Assembly (NCBI RefSeq): GCF_001720135.1
Contig: NZ_MCRJ01000010.1
Span: 1 to 52,238, forward strand
Source: Methylobrevis pamukkalensis
GTDB taxonomy: Bacteria > Pseudomonadota > Alphaproteobacteria > Rhizobiales > Pleomorphomonadaceae
Length of the DNA: 52,238 bases
Direction of reading: 5' to 3'
The position numbers and the translations under genes were made by a program. A model generated the notes under the pieces. It was not told the origin of the DNA, searched no databases, and was given only the letters and a program-made list of their open reading frames with translations. Shown here piece after piece: positions 8,819 to 17,330 of this stretch (its first letter is position 1; the number at the start of each line of letters is the position of its first letter).

Positions 8819-10128
8819 CGGTTGTCTCCATGTTCGATGCGGTAGAGGCCGACATCGATGGTTCCTTCCAGGAACCCGGCCTCGCAGTAGCAGAGGTAGT
8901 AGTCCCACAGCCGGCGGAAGCGGTCGTCGAAGCCGCGCCGGCGCCGGTGCGGCGGCTCGTCGTCGGCCGCCGGCAAGGCCTCGATCCGCTCCCACGCCGC
9001 GTGAAAGCGGGTGCGCCAGGCCGCCAGCGTCGACGCATAGGAGCGGCCGAAACATTCCTCGTGGACGAGCGTCAGCCCGGCCGCGGCGATCTGCTGGCGC
9101 AGCACCGTCTTCGACGGCAGGAAACCGCCAGGGAAGATGTGGCGCTGGATGAAGTCGGTGTCGCGGCGATAGTCGTCGAAGCGGTCCTCGGCGATGGTGA
9201 TCACCTGCAGCAGCGCCGCGCCGCCGGGCGCGAGCCGGTCGCGGATGGTGCGGAAATAGACCGGCCAGTAAGCCTCGCCGACGGCCTCGATCATCTCGAT
9301 CGAGACGATCCGGTCATAGGTGCCGGTGACGTCGCGATAGTCCTCGAGCCGGATCTCGACCTGCTCGGCACCGCCGCGTTCGGCGACGTTGGCGCGCGCG
9401 TGAACCGCCTGCGACGGCGAGATGGTGAGGCCGGTGACATGGGCGCCGCGCGCGGCAATCTCCGCCGCCAGCGTGCCCCAGCCGCAGCCGATCTCCAGCA
9501 CCCGCTCGCCGGGACCGGCGCCGAGCAGATCGAGGATCCGGTCGACCTTGCGCTGCTGGGCGCGCTCCAGCGGCTCGTCCGGCGCGGCATAGATGCCGGA
9601 GGAGTAGAGCATCGAGCCGTCGAGCCACAGCCGGTAGAAGTCGTTGCCGAGATCGTAGTGGAAGGTGATGTTGCGCCGGCTGCCGCGCCGGGAATTGGCG
9701 TTGAGCGCATGGCGCAGCCGGAACAGCAGGCGCGCCGCGAGGCCGCCGCGGATGGCGCCGCGCAGGGCGTCGGTGTTGCTGGCCAGCAGCCGGATCAGCG
9801 CGGTCAGGTCCGGGGTCGACCAGTCGCCGTCGATGTGGGCATCGGCAAAGCCGATGTCGCCGCCGGTGGCGATCCGCAGCAGCGCGCGCCAGCGATGGAT
9901 GACCATCACCCCGGTCTCGCCCGGCTCGCGGCCTGTCGCCTCCAGCGTCCCTCCGTCCGGCAGCACCACGGTCAGGTGGCCGAACTGCAGCCGGGCCAGA
10001 AGGCGACGCAGGATCCGCACCGGGATGCCGCCGCCAAGGGCAGGCCTCGCCCGGGATGACGCGTCGGGCGTGAAGGTCGGCAGCAGCGGAGCCTCGCCGG
10101 ATCGCGTCAGGCGCGTCGTGTCTGCCAT
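8815..10128 (-). CDS. cfa: Cyclopropane-fatty-acyl-phospholipid synthase family methyltransferase
   Basis: S-adenosylmethionine-dependent enzyme that adds a methylene or methyl group to the double bond of membrane phospholipid acyl chains. 437 residues, full length for Cfa. The N-terminal lipid-binding region is followed by FHYDLGNDFYRLWLDGSMLYSSGIY, the SAM motif VLEIGCGWGTLAAEIA, and SIEMIEAVGEAYWPVYF, all standard. The start at 10128 lies inside the 3' end of the DUF1365 gene (22-bp overlap) and its stop overlaps the DUF2147 start. A second, shorter Cfa-type gene is encoded divergently at 13313-14344, so the two probably differ in product or order of action. Confidence 0.92.
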   Translation of the reverse strand: MADTTRLTRSGEAPLLPTFTPDASSRARPALGGGIPVRILRRLLARLQFGHLTVVLPDGGTLEATGREPGETGVMVIHRWRALLRIATGGDIGFADAHIDGDWSTPDLTALIRLLASNTDALRGAIRGGLAARLLFRLRHALNANSRRGSRRNITFHYDLGNDFYRLWLDGSMLYSSGIYAAPDEPLERAQQRKVDRILDLLGAGPGERVLEIGCGWGTLAAEIAARGAHVTGLTISPSQAVHARANVAERGGAEQVEIRLEDYRDVTGTYDRIVSIEMIEAVGEAYWPVYFRTIRDRLAPGGAALLQVITIAEDRFDDYRRDTDFIQRHIFPGGFLPSKTVLRQQIAAAGLTLVHEECFGRSYASTLAAWRTRFHAAWERIEALPAADDEPPHRRRRGFDDRFRRLWDYYLCYCEAGFLEGTIDVGLYRIEHGDNR

Positions 10129-10937
10129 GAGCGGTGTCCTTTCGATACTTTGGTCGAAATCGGGGTCGGGACATAGGTGACAAGGTCGGCCGGCGGGGCC
10201 GGCCGCACGCGCAGGCGGATGCCCTTCATCCAGATGCGCAGGGCCTCGACGTGGATGCCCCCGATCACCTTCAGGGTGAGCAGCGGATGGGTGAGGAAGG
10301 CGCCGATCAGCGCCCGGTCGGACAGGTCCCTGCGCCGCGCGGTGTGCACGGCGGCAAGCAGCGGACCTTCGTCGTCGCCGACGTTGATCGACACGGTGAG
10401 CCGCTCGTCCGGCAGGCGCAGCCGGAAATCATAGGCAAGATCCATGTCGATGAAGGGCGAGACGTAGAAGCCCTTGCCGCACTGCTGCCGGACCAGACCG
10501 CCGGCCGCGCTGTCGATCGGGATCAGATAGCCGTGCCGCTCGCCGAAGGTGTTGTGGACCTCGTAGAGCAGGGCCAGTGGCGTGCCGTCGGCCCGTTCGC
10601 AGTAGAAGATGCTGAGCGGATTGAAGCCGTAGCCGAGGATGCGCGGCATGGTGAGCAGCCGGATGCGGCCGCCGTCGGGGGTCAGTCCCGCCGCGGTGAG
10701 GTGCGCCTCGACCTGCCCCTTGAGATCGCGGCCCGTCCGGTCGCCGTAGTCGGCGGCACGGAAGGAGAAGAGATTGAAACGCTCGGCCGAGAACAGCCGC
10801 AGCCGGCGGTCGAGCTCGGGCAGTTCGTCGAGGTCGAGCAGCAGCGAGAAGATGCGGTAGCTGAGGTGGTGGACCCGCGGGCGGTGCCGGTGATGCATCA
10901 CCGTGCCCGTGTAGAGGCCAGAGGAAAGCCCGGTCAT
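10107..10937 (-). CDS. DUF1365 family protein
   Basis: 276-residue protein of the DUF1365 family, nearly always found next to a flavin amine-oxidase-like gene and a Cfa gene. Recognisable segments are VMHHRHRPRVHHLSYRIF near the start, ILGYGFNPLSIFYCER in the middle and GKGFYVSPFIDMDLAYDFR. I chose the ATG at 10937 because it forms an ATGA overlap with the stop of the upstream flavoprotein gene, whereas a longer frame to 11024 has no support. The family's reaction is not established to my knowledge; context says it modifies or handles membrane fatty acids. Confidence 0.88.
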   Translation of the reverse strand: MTGLSSGLYTGTVMHHRHRPRVHHLSYRIFSLLLDLDELPELDRRLRLFSAERFNLFSFRAADYGDRTGRDLKGQVEAHLTAAGLTPDGGRIRLLTMPRILGYGFNPLSIFYCERADGTPLALLYEVHNTFGERHGYLIPIDSAAGGLVRQQCGKGFYVSPFIDMDLAYDFRLRLPDERLTVSINVGDDEGPLLAAVHTARRRDLSDRALIGAFLTHPLLTLKVIGGIHVEALRIWMKGIRLRVRPAPPADLVTYVPTPISTKVSKGHRSWQTRRA

Positions 10938-12297
10938 GTCGCGGCAGCCTCCGCGACCACGTCGCCTCCGGCGCCGGGCACCGGGCCACGGAAGATCCGT
11001 GCCGAATCGTCCGCGACGGTCCACGGACGCCGGACGCCGCCGAGATCCTCGGCGACCGCCAGCCCCGCCTGCAGGCCGTCCTCATGGAAGCCGGCCCCGA
11101 AATGCGCCCCGCAGAACCAGGTTCCGCGCCGCCCCTGCAACGACCAGAGCGCCTTCTGGGCCGCAAGCGCGTCGAGGTCGAACATCGGGTGACGGTAGTT
11201 TTCCCGGCGCAGGACGAGATCGGCGCGCGGGGTGCGGTGCGGATTGAGGGTCACGAACACGTCCTCCCGGACATCCGGATGCTGCAGCTTGTTCATCCAG
11301 TACGTCACGGAAAGGCCGTCGGTTTCAGACCGGCGGTCGGCAAGATAGTTCCAGGCCGACCAGGCGGTGCGCCGCTGCGGCATCAGCGCCGGGTCGCGGT
11401 GCAGCACCGCCTCGTTGACCGAGTAGCGGAAGGCGCCGAGCACCCGGCGCTCGTCGGCGGTGGGCTCGGCGAGCATGGCCAGCGCGTCGTCGGCATGGGC
11501 GGCGATCACCACCTGGTCGTGGCGGTGGGCGGCGCCGTGGGCATCGTGCAGGGTTACCCCGTCCGGCGCGCGCACGATCCGCCGGATCGGCGTCGACAGC
11601 CGCACCCGGTCGGTAAACGGGGCGACCAGCCGCTCCACATAGCGGCGGCTGCCGCCCTTGACCGTGCGCCAGATCGGCCGGCCGGTGACCTGCATCAGCC
11701 CGTGATTGCAGCAGAAGCGCACGAAGCTGCCGCCGGATAGGCGCCGACTTCGGCGGCGGGGGTCGACCAGATCGCGGCCGCCATCGGATAGAGGTGATCC
11801 TCGCGGAAGGCCTCGCCGTATCCCCGTCGGTCGAGCCAGCTGTCGAGCGAGATCCCGTCCATCTCGGAGAGGGCGCGCGGCGCCTCGCGGTAGAAGCGCA
11901 ACGTGTCGCGCAGCATCGACCAGAAGCGGGGGCTGACGAGATTGCGCTTCTGGGCGAACAGGCCGATCAGGTTGGTTCCGGCATATTCCAGCGCGCCGTC
12001 GTCGAGCGAGACCGCAAAGGACATGTCGGTCGGCACGGTCTCCACGCCGAGATGATCGAACAACCGGGTGAGGTTCGGATAGGCCGGCGCGTTGAAGACG
12101 ATGAAACCGGTGTCGACCGGCACGCTCCGGCCGCCAAGCTCCACATCCACCGTGTTGCTGTGGCCGCCGAGGCGCCCGGCGGCCTCGTAGACCGTGACCT
12201 TGTGCCGACCGGACAGCAGCCAGGCCGCCGAGAGCCCGGCAATGCCGCTGCCGACGACGGCAATATCCAGGGGTCTTTGCGTCATGCCGGTGTCCAT
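10934..12297 (-). CDS. FAD-dependent amine-oxidase-like oxidoreductase (one frame break)
   Basis: Flavoprotein of the COG2907 type. The N-terminus has the dinucleotide-binding motif VVGSGIAGLSAAWLL, then EAAGRLGGHSNTVD and VDTGFIVFN. The C-terminal part has WSAWNYLADRR, VTYWMNKLQ and the FAD-site end WFCGAHFGAGFHEDGLQAG. The frame breaks near 11730-11737; one added G joins PAAEVGAYPA to GSFVRFCCNHGL and gives 454 residues, the usual length. The start at 12297 has AGGAG. It is the first gene of the operon with DUF1365, Cfa and DUF2147. Despite the name, such proteins in this context are thought to act on acyl chains, for example as desaturases, rather than on amines; that is inference. Confidence 0.85.
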
Positions 12298-12377
12298 GGG
12301 TGTCTCCTGCCGATGCCCCGGCATCGCTGCCGCGACCGCTCTCTTGTTCTTCGGTCGTCGCGCGGAGGCATTCCCCC

Positions 12378-12428
12378 AAACCGATCGCCGTAATGACACG
12401 TAATACGGCCGTGACGCCAATTCGGTTT
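12378..12428. promoter_or_regulatory. Nested repeats in the divergent lipid-operon control region
   Basis: Within the 179-bp gap between the divergent operons are the inverted pair AAACCGA (12378-12384) / TCGGTTT (12422-12428), a direct repeat CGTAAT at 12389-12394 and 12399-12404 (10-bp phase), and CCGTA/TACGG at 12388-12392 and 12404-12408. The position suits a regulator controlling both operons. I did not find an RpoE/ChrR-type promoter (TGATCC...TAAGA). Confidence 0.4.
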
Positions 12429-12476
12429 TGGCACGTCGTGCTGCCGGTGCACCGCCGGCGTCGGGAGGAAATTGCC

Positions 12477-13316
12477 GTGACAGCCCTGCTTCTTGCCGCC
12501 GCCGTCGTGCTCAGCCTTGCGATGGCCCTTGCCTTCGTGATCCAGCGCCGCACCGGCAATTCCGGCTGGATCGACACGATCTGGTCCTTTGCCGTCGGCC
12601 TTGCCGGCATCGGCGTGGCGCTCGCCGTTGCCGCCGACGCCAACCATCCGGGCCGGGCGCTTCTGGTCGCCGCCGTCGTCGGCCTCTGGTCGCTGCGGCT
12701 CGGCAGCCATATCGCGTCGCGCTCGCACGGGGCGGCGGAAGATCCGCGCTACGCCGACCTGAAAGAGGAATGGGGCGCCGATTTTCCGCGCCGGCTGTTC
12801 CTGTTCCTGCAGATCCAGGCCGCCGCCGGCCTGCTGCTGGTCGCCGCCGTGCTGCTGGCCGCCGCCAATCCCGCACCGTTTCCGACCCTTCTCGACGGCC
12901 TCGGCCTTGTCATTGCGGTGATCGCGATCGGCGGGGAGACCCTCGCCGACCGGCAGATGGAAGCCTTCCGCCGCCGCATGCGCGCGGAGGGCCGCAAGGG
13001 TGCCGTCTGCGATGCCGGCCTCTGGGGCTGGTCGCGGCATCCGAACTACTTCTTCGAGTGGCTGTTCTGGTTCGCCTTCCCGCTGATCGCGCTGGCGCCG
13101 GGTGGCGATCATGCGATCGGCTGGCTCGCCTTCGCCGCGCCGGCCTTCATGTATGTCCTGCTCGTTCACATTTCCGGCATCCCGCCGCTGGAGGCGCATA
13201 TGGCGCGCTCGCGCGGGGCCGCCTTCGACGCCTACCGGGCGCGGGTCAGTGCCTTCTTCCCCTGGCCGCCGCGCACCGCCCCCGTGACCCATCCCCTCAA
13301 GGAGACCAACCGATGA
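12477..13316 (+). CDS. DUF1295 integral membrane protein
   Basis: 279-residue membrane protein of the DUF1295 / steroid 5-alpha-reductase C-terminal-like superfamily, with about seven hydrophobic spans. The C-terminal signature WSRHPNYFFEWLFW followed by HISGIPPLEAHM is the family hallmark and the likely cofactor site. The GTG at 12477 has GGAGGA eight bases upstream, preferred over earlier in-frame ATGs that lack any ribosome site and would cross the control region. Its TGA overlaps the ATG of the next gene. The family is linked to reduction or modification of lipids; the neighbouring methylase suggests a membrane acyl-chain reductase or similar. Confidence 0.88.
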   Translation: MTALLLAAAVVLSLAMALAFVIQRRTGNSGWIDTIWSFAVGLAGIGVALAVAADANHPGRALLVAAVVGLWSLRLGSHIASRSHGAAEDPRYADLKEEWGADFPRRLFLFLQIQAAAGLLLVAAVLLAAANPAPFPTLLDGLGLVIAVIAIGGETLADRQMEAFRRRMRAEGRKGAVCDAGLWGWSRHPNYFFEWLFWFAFPLIALAPGGDHAIGWLAFAAPAFMYVLLVHISGIPPLEAHMARSRGAAFDAYRARVSAFFPWPPRTAPVTHPLKETNR

Positions 13317-14344
13317 GCCTGATCGCCACCGTGATCGACGCTGCCGAGCGTGCGCCCGTCCCCGACGTCCTGACCCGCGCCGGCATCGACTTCCTCGTCG
13401 GCCGCACCCGCCGCCGCCTGGACCAGACGTCCGTGGAGCTGGAAGAGGCCTTCCTGCGCGGCATGACCGACTTTCCGGTCGCCGCCCACACCGACGCGGC
13501 CAATGCCCAGCATTACGAGGTGCCCTCCGACTTCTTCGGGCTGACGCTCGGCCCGCGGCGGAAATATTCCTGCTGCCTCTACCCCGCCGGCACCGAGACG
13601 CTGGCGGCGGCCGAAGAGGCGGCGCTGGCCGAGACCGTCGCCCACGCCGGCCTTGCCGACGGCCAGACCATCCTCGAACTCGGCTGCGGCTGGGGCTCGC
13701 TGACACTCTACATGGCCCAGAAATATCCGCGCGCGACCATCCTCGCCGTCTCGAACTCCACCTCGCAGCGCCGCCATATCGAGGGCGAAGCCGCCCAGCG
13801 CGGCCTCGGCAACGTGCGGATCGTCACCGCCGACATGAACGACTTCCAGCCCGATGGCCACTTCGACCGGATCGTGTCGGTGGAGATGTTCGAGCACATG
13901 TCGAACTGGCGCGAGCTGCTCGGCCGGGTGCGTGGCTGGCTGGCGCCGGAGGGCCGCCTGTTCCTGCACGTGTTCACCCACAAGAGCCGGTCCTACCGCT
14001 TCGACCACCGCGACGAGGCGGACTGGATCGCCCGCCATTTCTTCACCGGCGGCATCATGCCGAGCCACGACCTGCCGCACCGCTTCCCCGATCTCTTCAC
14101 CGTCGAGGACGAATGGCGCTGGAGCGGCACGCACTACGCCCGCACCGCCCGTGACTGGCTGGCGAACATGGACGCCCGCGCCGCGGAAGTGGACCCGGTG
14201 CTGGCCTCGGTCTACGGCACCGATGCGAATCTCTGGAAGCGGCGCTGGCGGCTGTTCTTCCTCGCCACCGAGGGCCTGTTCGGTCATGCGGGCGGCGATG
14301 TCTGGGGCGTCGGCCACTATCTCTTGCGGCCCGCGGCGCGCTGA
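13313..14344 (+). CDS. Second Cfa-type SAM-dependent methyltransferase
   Basis: 343-residue methylase of the cyclopropane-fatty-acid synthase superfamily. The SAM site is ILELGCGWGSLTLYMA and the later conserved block SVEMFEHMSNWRELLGRV. It is about 90 residues shorter than the Cfa at 8815-10128, beginning shortly before AQHYEVPSDFFGLTLG, so it lacks most of the N-terminal lipid-binding domain of classical Cfa. Coupled to DUF1295 by ATGA. A methylase plus a reductase-like membrane protein would suit making methyl-branched acyl chains, with the divergent flavoprotein contributing an oxidation step; this is inference from context. Confidence 0.88.
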   Translation: MSLIATVIDAAERAPVPDVLTRAGIDFLVGRTRRRLDQTSVELEEAFLRGMTDFPVAAHTDAANAQHYEVPSDFFGLTLGPRRKYSCCLYPAGTETLAAAEEAALAETVAHAGLADGQTILELGCGWGSLTLYMAQKYPRATILAVSNSTSQRRHIEGEAAQRGLGNVRIVTADMNDFQPDGHFDRIVSVEMFEHMSNWRELLGRVRGWLAPEGRLFLHVFTHKSRSYRFDHRDEADWIARHFFTGGIMPSHDLPHRFPDLFTVEDEWRWSGTHYARTARDWLANMDARAAEVDPVLASVYGTDANLWKRRWRLFFLATEGLFGHAGGDVWGVGHYLLRPAAR

Positions 14345-14430
14345 TCCGCTCTCTCCGCAATCGTCCCGATGGACAGGGCGCGGCGCCTGCGCCATGTCCT
14401 GTCGAGGACAATGGCGGACGGGACGGATTG

Positions 14431-14847
14431 ATGGCAGCGGAAACAGCGGCGACGGGCAGGGCGGCGAGCGGGCCTTTCGCGGTGCATCCGGCGATCACGG
14501 CAGAGGGCATCGACCGGCTGGTCGCGGCCTTCTACGCGAAGGCCCGCGCCGACGACCTGCTCGGCCCGGTGTTCGCCTCGAAGGTCGAGGACTGGCCCGC
14601 CCACGAGGCGAAGATCCGCGCCTTCTGGTCGGCGGTGATGCTGCGCAGTGGCGGCTACGACGGCCGGCCGCTGCCGGCCCATCTGCCGCTGCCGATCGAC
14701 GAGCGGCATTTTGCCCGCTGGCTGGCGCTGTTCGGCGAGACCGCACGCGAGGTGCTGGCGCCCGAGGCCGCGGCAATCTTCGAGGCGCGCGCCCGGCTGA
14801 TCGGCGCAAGCTTTCTCGCCGCGATCATCCCCGTCGTGCCGCGGTGA
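14431..14847 (+). CDS. Group III truncated haemoglobin
   Basis: Haem protein of 138 residues in the 2-on-2 globin fold. Group III features: Phe34-Tyr35 (B9-B10), a WPAHEAKIRAFWSAVMLRSGGYDGRPLPAHLPL block, and the proximal histidine His93 in ERHFARWL. Group III globins are generally linked to oxygen or NO/ROS chemistry. A TTG immediately before the ATG gives an alternative start one codon longer. It follows the methylase by 86 bp on the same strand and may be part of that operon, which would supply oxygen handling to a lipid-oxidation pathway. The 3' end overlaps the convergent RidA gene by 23 bp. Confidence 0.87.
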   Translation: MAAETAATGRAASGPFAVHPAITAEGIDRLVAAFYAKARADDLLGPVFASKVEDWPAHEAKIRAFWSAVMLRSGGYDGRPLPAHLPLPIDERHFARWLALFGETAREVLAPEAAAIFEARARLIGASFLAAIIPVVPR

Positions 14848-15214
14848 CCTCGACCTCGACCTTGAACTCCGGCCGGGTGAAGCCGGAGACGATCAGCAGC
14901 GTCGAGGCCGGGCGGGGCAGGCGGGTGTAGCGGTCGCGCACCGCCATATAGACCGGGAAATGCGCGCGGTCGGTGACGAAGCCGGCAACCCGGATCACGT
15001 CGGAAAAGTCCATCCCGCCCCCGCGCAGGATCGCGGCCACCGCCTCGAAACACAGCACCGCCTGCGCCTCCACGTCGTCCGGCACCGTGTCGTCCGGCGC
15101 GATCCCGAGCTGGCCGGAGGTGACGAGCAGATCCGTGACGCCGGTCACCAGCAGCCCGTGGCTGTAGTGGCCGAAGGGGGCACGGACGGACGGGGGATTG
15201 AGCGGGCGTTTCAT
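14825..15214 (-). CDS. RidA family protein (first copy)
   Basis: 129-residue member of the RidA/YjgF/Rut C family, trimeric enamine/imine deaminases or related hydrolases. Recognisable parts are LLVTSGQLGIAPDD, AVLCFEAVAAILRGGG, DVIRVAGFVTDRAHFPVYMAVRD and the terminal KVEVEVTAARRG. The usual catalytic arginine of RidA would lie in the RPASTLLIVSGF segment, where the Arg-Pro is kept (normally RP-AR-). It is the last gene of the minus-strand transporter/catabolic operon. A second RidA gene sits across the LysR gene at 22686-23033. The start at 15214 is the first ATG before the conserved region; its ribosome site is weak. Confidence 0.88.
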   Translation of the reverse strand: MKRPLNPPSVRAPFGHYSHGLLVTGVTDLLVTSGQLGIAPDDTVPDDVEAQAVLCFEAVAAILRGGGMDFSDVIRVAGFVTDRAHFPVYMAVRDRYTRLPRPASTLLIVSGFTRPEFKVEVEVTAARRG

Positions 15215-15254
15215 CGGCAGGATCCGTCGAAGAGAGGCGGGCGCAGGGTGCCGG

Positions 15255-15836
15255 TCAGAATTTCTCCATCTCGGCGCGCACCCTTGCAAGGAAGTTGCCG
15301 CGCGTGACGTCGGTGGAGCGGTTCATGTCGTAGTGGACGAGATGCACCAGCGGGGCAAGCGGGGCGATCTGGGCCCGCAGCACGCGGCGCACGATCCGGC
15401 GCGGCGGATCGCCGGCGAGAAACGCGCGGGTGCGGTGGGCGCCATAGGTCATCACCGCGCCGAGCTTCCTGATATGCCTGAGGCGCGGCTTGACCCGGCC
15501 GTCGACCATCTCGAACGACACGCCGGGCAGGAACACGCGGTCGAAGAAGCCCTTGAGCATCGCCGGCCAGCCGAAATTCCACACCGGCGAGACGATCACC
15601 AGCGCCTCGGCCGCCTCCAGCCGCCGGCACCAGCTTTCCACCCCGGCGCGGTTCGACGGGATGTCGTGATAGCCGAGCCGCTCCTCGCGGGTCAGCACCG
15701 GCGAAAAGCCTTCCGCATAGAGGTCGCAGTCGTCGACCTCGTGGCCGGCGGCCGTCAGGCCCGCCACCACCTCGGCGTGGATCGCCGCGTTGAAGCTCGT
15801 TTCCACCGGATGGCAATAGACGACCAGGACGCGCAT
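15255..15836 (-). CDS. NAD(P)H dehydrogenase (quinone), flavodoxin fold
   Basis: 193-residue flavodoxin-like oxidoreductase of the NQO1/KefF/MdaB group. RVLVVYCHPVETSFNAAI at the start is the phosphate-binding loop and family signature; ALVIVSPVWNFGWPAMLKGFFDRVFLPGVSF is the second. Such enzymes pass electrons from NAD(P)H to quinones or aromatic/azo acceptors via FAD or FMN. The ATG at 15836 lies seven bases after the FAD-oxidase stop, so the two are probably cotranscribed. It may supply reduced flavin or detoxify a quinonoid intermediate; the exact acceptor is unknown. Confidence 0.88.
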   Translation of the reverse strand: MRVLVVYCHPVETSFNAAIHAEVVAGLTAAGHEVDDCDLYAEGFSPVLTREERLGYHDIPSNRAGVESWCRRLEAAEALVIVSPVWNFGWPAMLKGFFDRVFLPGVSFEMVDGRVKPRLRHIRKLGAVMTYGAHRTRAFLAGDPPRRIVRRVLRAQIAPLAPLVHLVHYDMNRSTDVTRGNFLARVRAEMEKF

Positions 15837-15843
15837 CAGCCGT

Positions 15844-17241
15844 TCACCGCGTCGCAAGGCCGGGGAAGAGGAAGGTCTTGCCGGAGGAAAAATCGAAGTC
15901 GGGGTTTTCCCAGGCGATCATCTTGCCGGGGTTGAGCAGGCCCTTCGGATCGGTCTCGTGCTTGAAGGCGAGTTGCACCGCATCGGTGCGTTTCATGCCG
16001 CCCTCTTCCAGCGTGTAGCGGTGCGGGTTGAACACCGGGCAGCCATGGTCCTCGTGGATGCGGATGATCTCCTCCAGCCGCTCCTTGGTGGTGAAGCGCA
16101 CCAGCGGCAGGCCGGAACACTGGATCTGGCCGGAAAAGCGGATGAACTCCAGATGGCCCGGCACCTCGTCGCCGAAGAGCTTGGTCATCTGCTCGACCTT
16201 CCGCACATGGTCGGGACCGGGATAGGCCACCTGCAGGTAGGTGATGGACGGATCGACCTTCAGCGCCCGCAACGTCGTGTGGTTCCAGGTCAGCTCGAAG
16301 GCCTGCGGCAGGCCCTTGAGGCTTTCGGCCGTGTCGGCCCGGAACAGGATCTCGCCCTTCGCCTTGGCCGCGAAGGCGAGGAAGGCGCCGATCGCCTGCG
16401 GCGCGACCATGGTGACCACCACCGACTGGTCGGGCCGCACATACTGCTTGTGACGCGAGAAGAACTGGTAGGGCACCGGCGCGGCGATCGGCGCGATCTC
16501 CTTGACCAGCAGGCCGTTCTCGTGGGCGAGCGCGTCGGAAAAGCGCACCGCGTCCATGAAGTCGTCGAAGCCGACCAGCACGTCGACCCAGTCGTAGGCC
16601 GCCGTCAGCGGCATCTCCACCTCGGTGATGATGCCGTTGGTGCCATAGGCGTGGGTCACCTTCTGGAGATCCCAAGCCGAGAGGTCGAGCACCCGCGGCT
16701 CGGCCTCCATGGTGACGACGCGCAGGCGCAACACGTTGCCAAGGTCGCGCAGGCCGCCCCAGTTGATCGAGCCGACGCCGCCCGAACCGCCGGCAACGAA
16801 GCCGGCAATCGTCGCGGTGTTGGCGGTGGAGGGGTGGAAGCGCAGTTCCTGCCCCGAATGCGCCCGGGCCTGCCGGTCGATCTCGGCGATGATCGCGCCC
16901 GGGCCGGCCACGACGCGGCCGGGATGGATTTCGCGCACCTCGTTCATCTTCGCCAGGCTGAGCACGATGCCGCCCGACAATGGCATCGCCTGGCCGTAGT
17001 TTCCGGTGCCCGACCCGCGCGGCGTCACCGGGACGCCGTGGGCAAAGGCCACCTTCAGCGTGCGGATCACCTCCTCTTCGCTGGCCGGCGAGACCACCAG
17101 ATCGGCGGTGACGTTGTCGAGCTGGTCCTTCAGGATCGGCGAATACCAGAAGAAGTCGCGGCTCTTCTGCCGCACCAGCTTCGGATTGTCCTCGATGGCA
17201 ATGCCGTCGAGCTCGGCCTTGATCGCGTCATAGTCGGGCAT
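15844..17241 (-). CDS. FAD-linked oxidase (GlcD/vanillyl-alcohol-oxidase type)
   Basis: 465-residue flavoenzyme with the PCMH-type FAD domain: VTPRGSGTGNYGQAMPLSGG holds the pyrophosphate loop, followed by RVVAGPGAIIAEID and TIAGFVAGGSGGVGSINWG. The C-terminal cap carries CPVFNPHRYTLEEGG and ends HETDPKGLLNPGKMIAWENP, the standard tail of this superfamily (LLNPGK). It oxidises an alcohol, hydroxy acid or cyclic substrate using FAD. AAGAGGA precedes the ATG. It lies between the amidohydrolase and the quinone reductase in one operon, which fits an oxidation before or after ring hydrolysis. Substrate unknown. Confidence 0.88.
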   Translation of the reverse strand: MPDYDAIKAELDGIAIEDNPKLVRQKSRDFFWYSPILKDQLDNVTADLVVSPASEEEVIRTLKVAFAHGVPVTPRGSGTGNYGQAMPLSGGIVLSLAKMNEVREIHPGRVVAGPGAIIAEIDRQARAHSGQELRFHPSTANTATIAGFVAGGSGGVGSINWGGLRDLGNVLRLRVVTMEAEPRVLDLSAWDLQKVTHAYGTNGIITEVEMPLTAAYDWVDVLVGFDDFMDAVRFSDALAHENGLLVKEIAPIAAPVPYQFFSRHKQYVRPDQSVVVTMVAPQAIGAFLAFAAKAKGEILFRADTAESLKGLPQAFELTWNHTTLRALKVDPSITYLQVAYPGPDHVRKVEQMTKLFGDEVPGHLEFIRFSGQIQCSGLPLVRFTTKERLEEIIRIHEDHGCPVFNPHRYTLEEGGMKRTDAVQLAFKHETDPKGLLNPGKMIAWENPDFDFSSGKTFLFPGLATR

Positions 17242-17330
17242 GGGATCCTCTTTGGGACGTGAGCGGGCACGGCGAAGGCGGCGATGCCCTGTCCGTCCGG
17301 AACGGAAAGGGGAGGTCGCGGGGCGCGGCG

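Noticed and set aside
12298-12476. RpoE/ChrR-type promoter expected for this sort of lipid locus
   Set aside because: No TGATCC-like -35 with a TAAGA-like -10 at suitable spacing on either strand.
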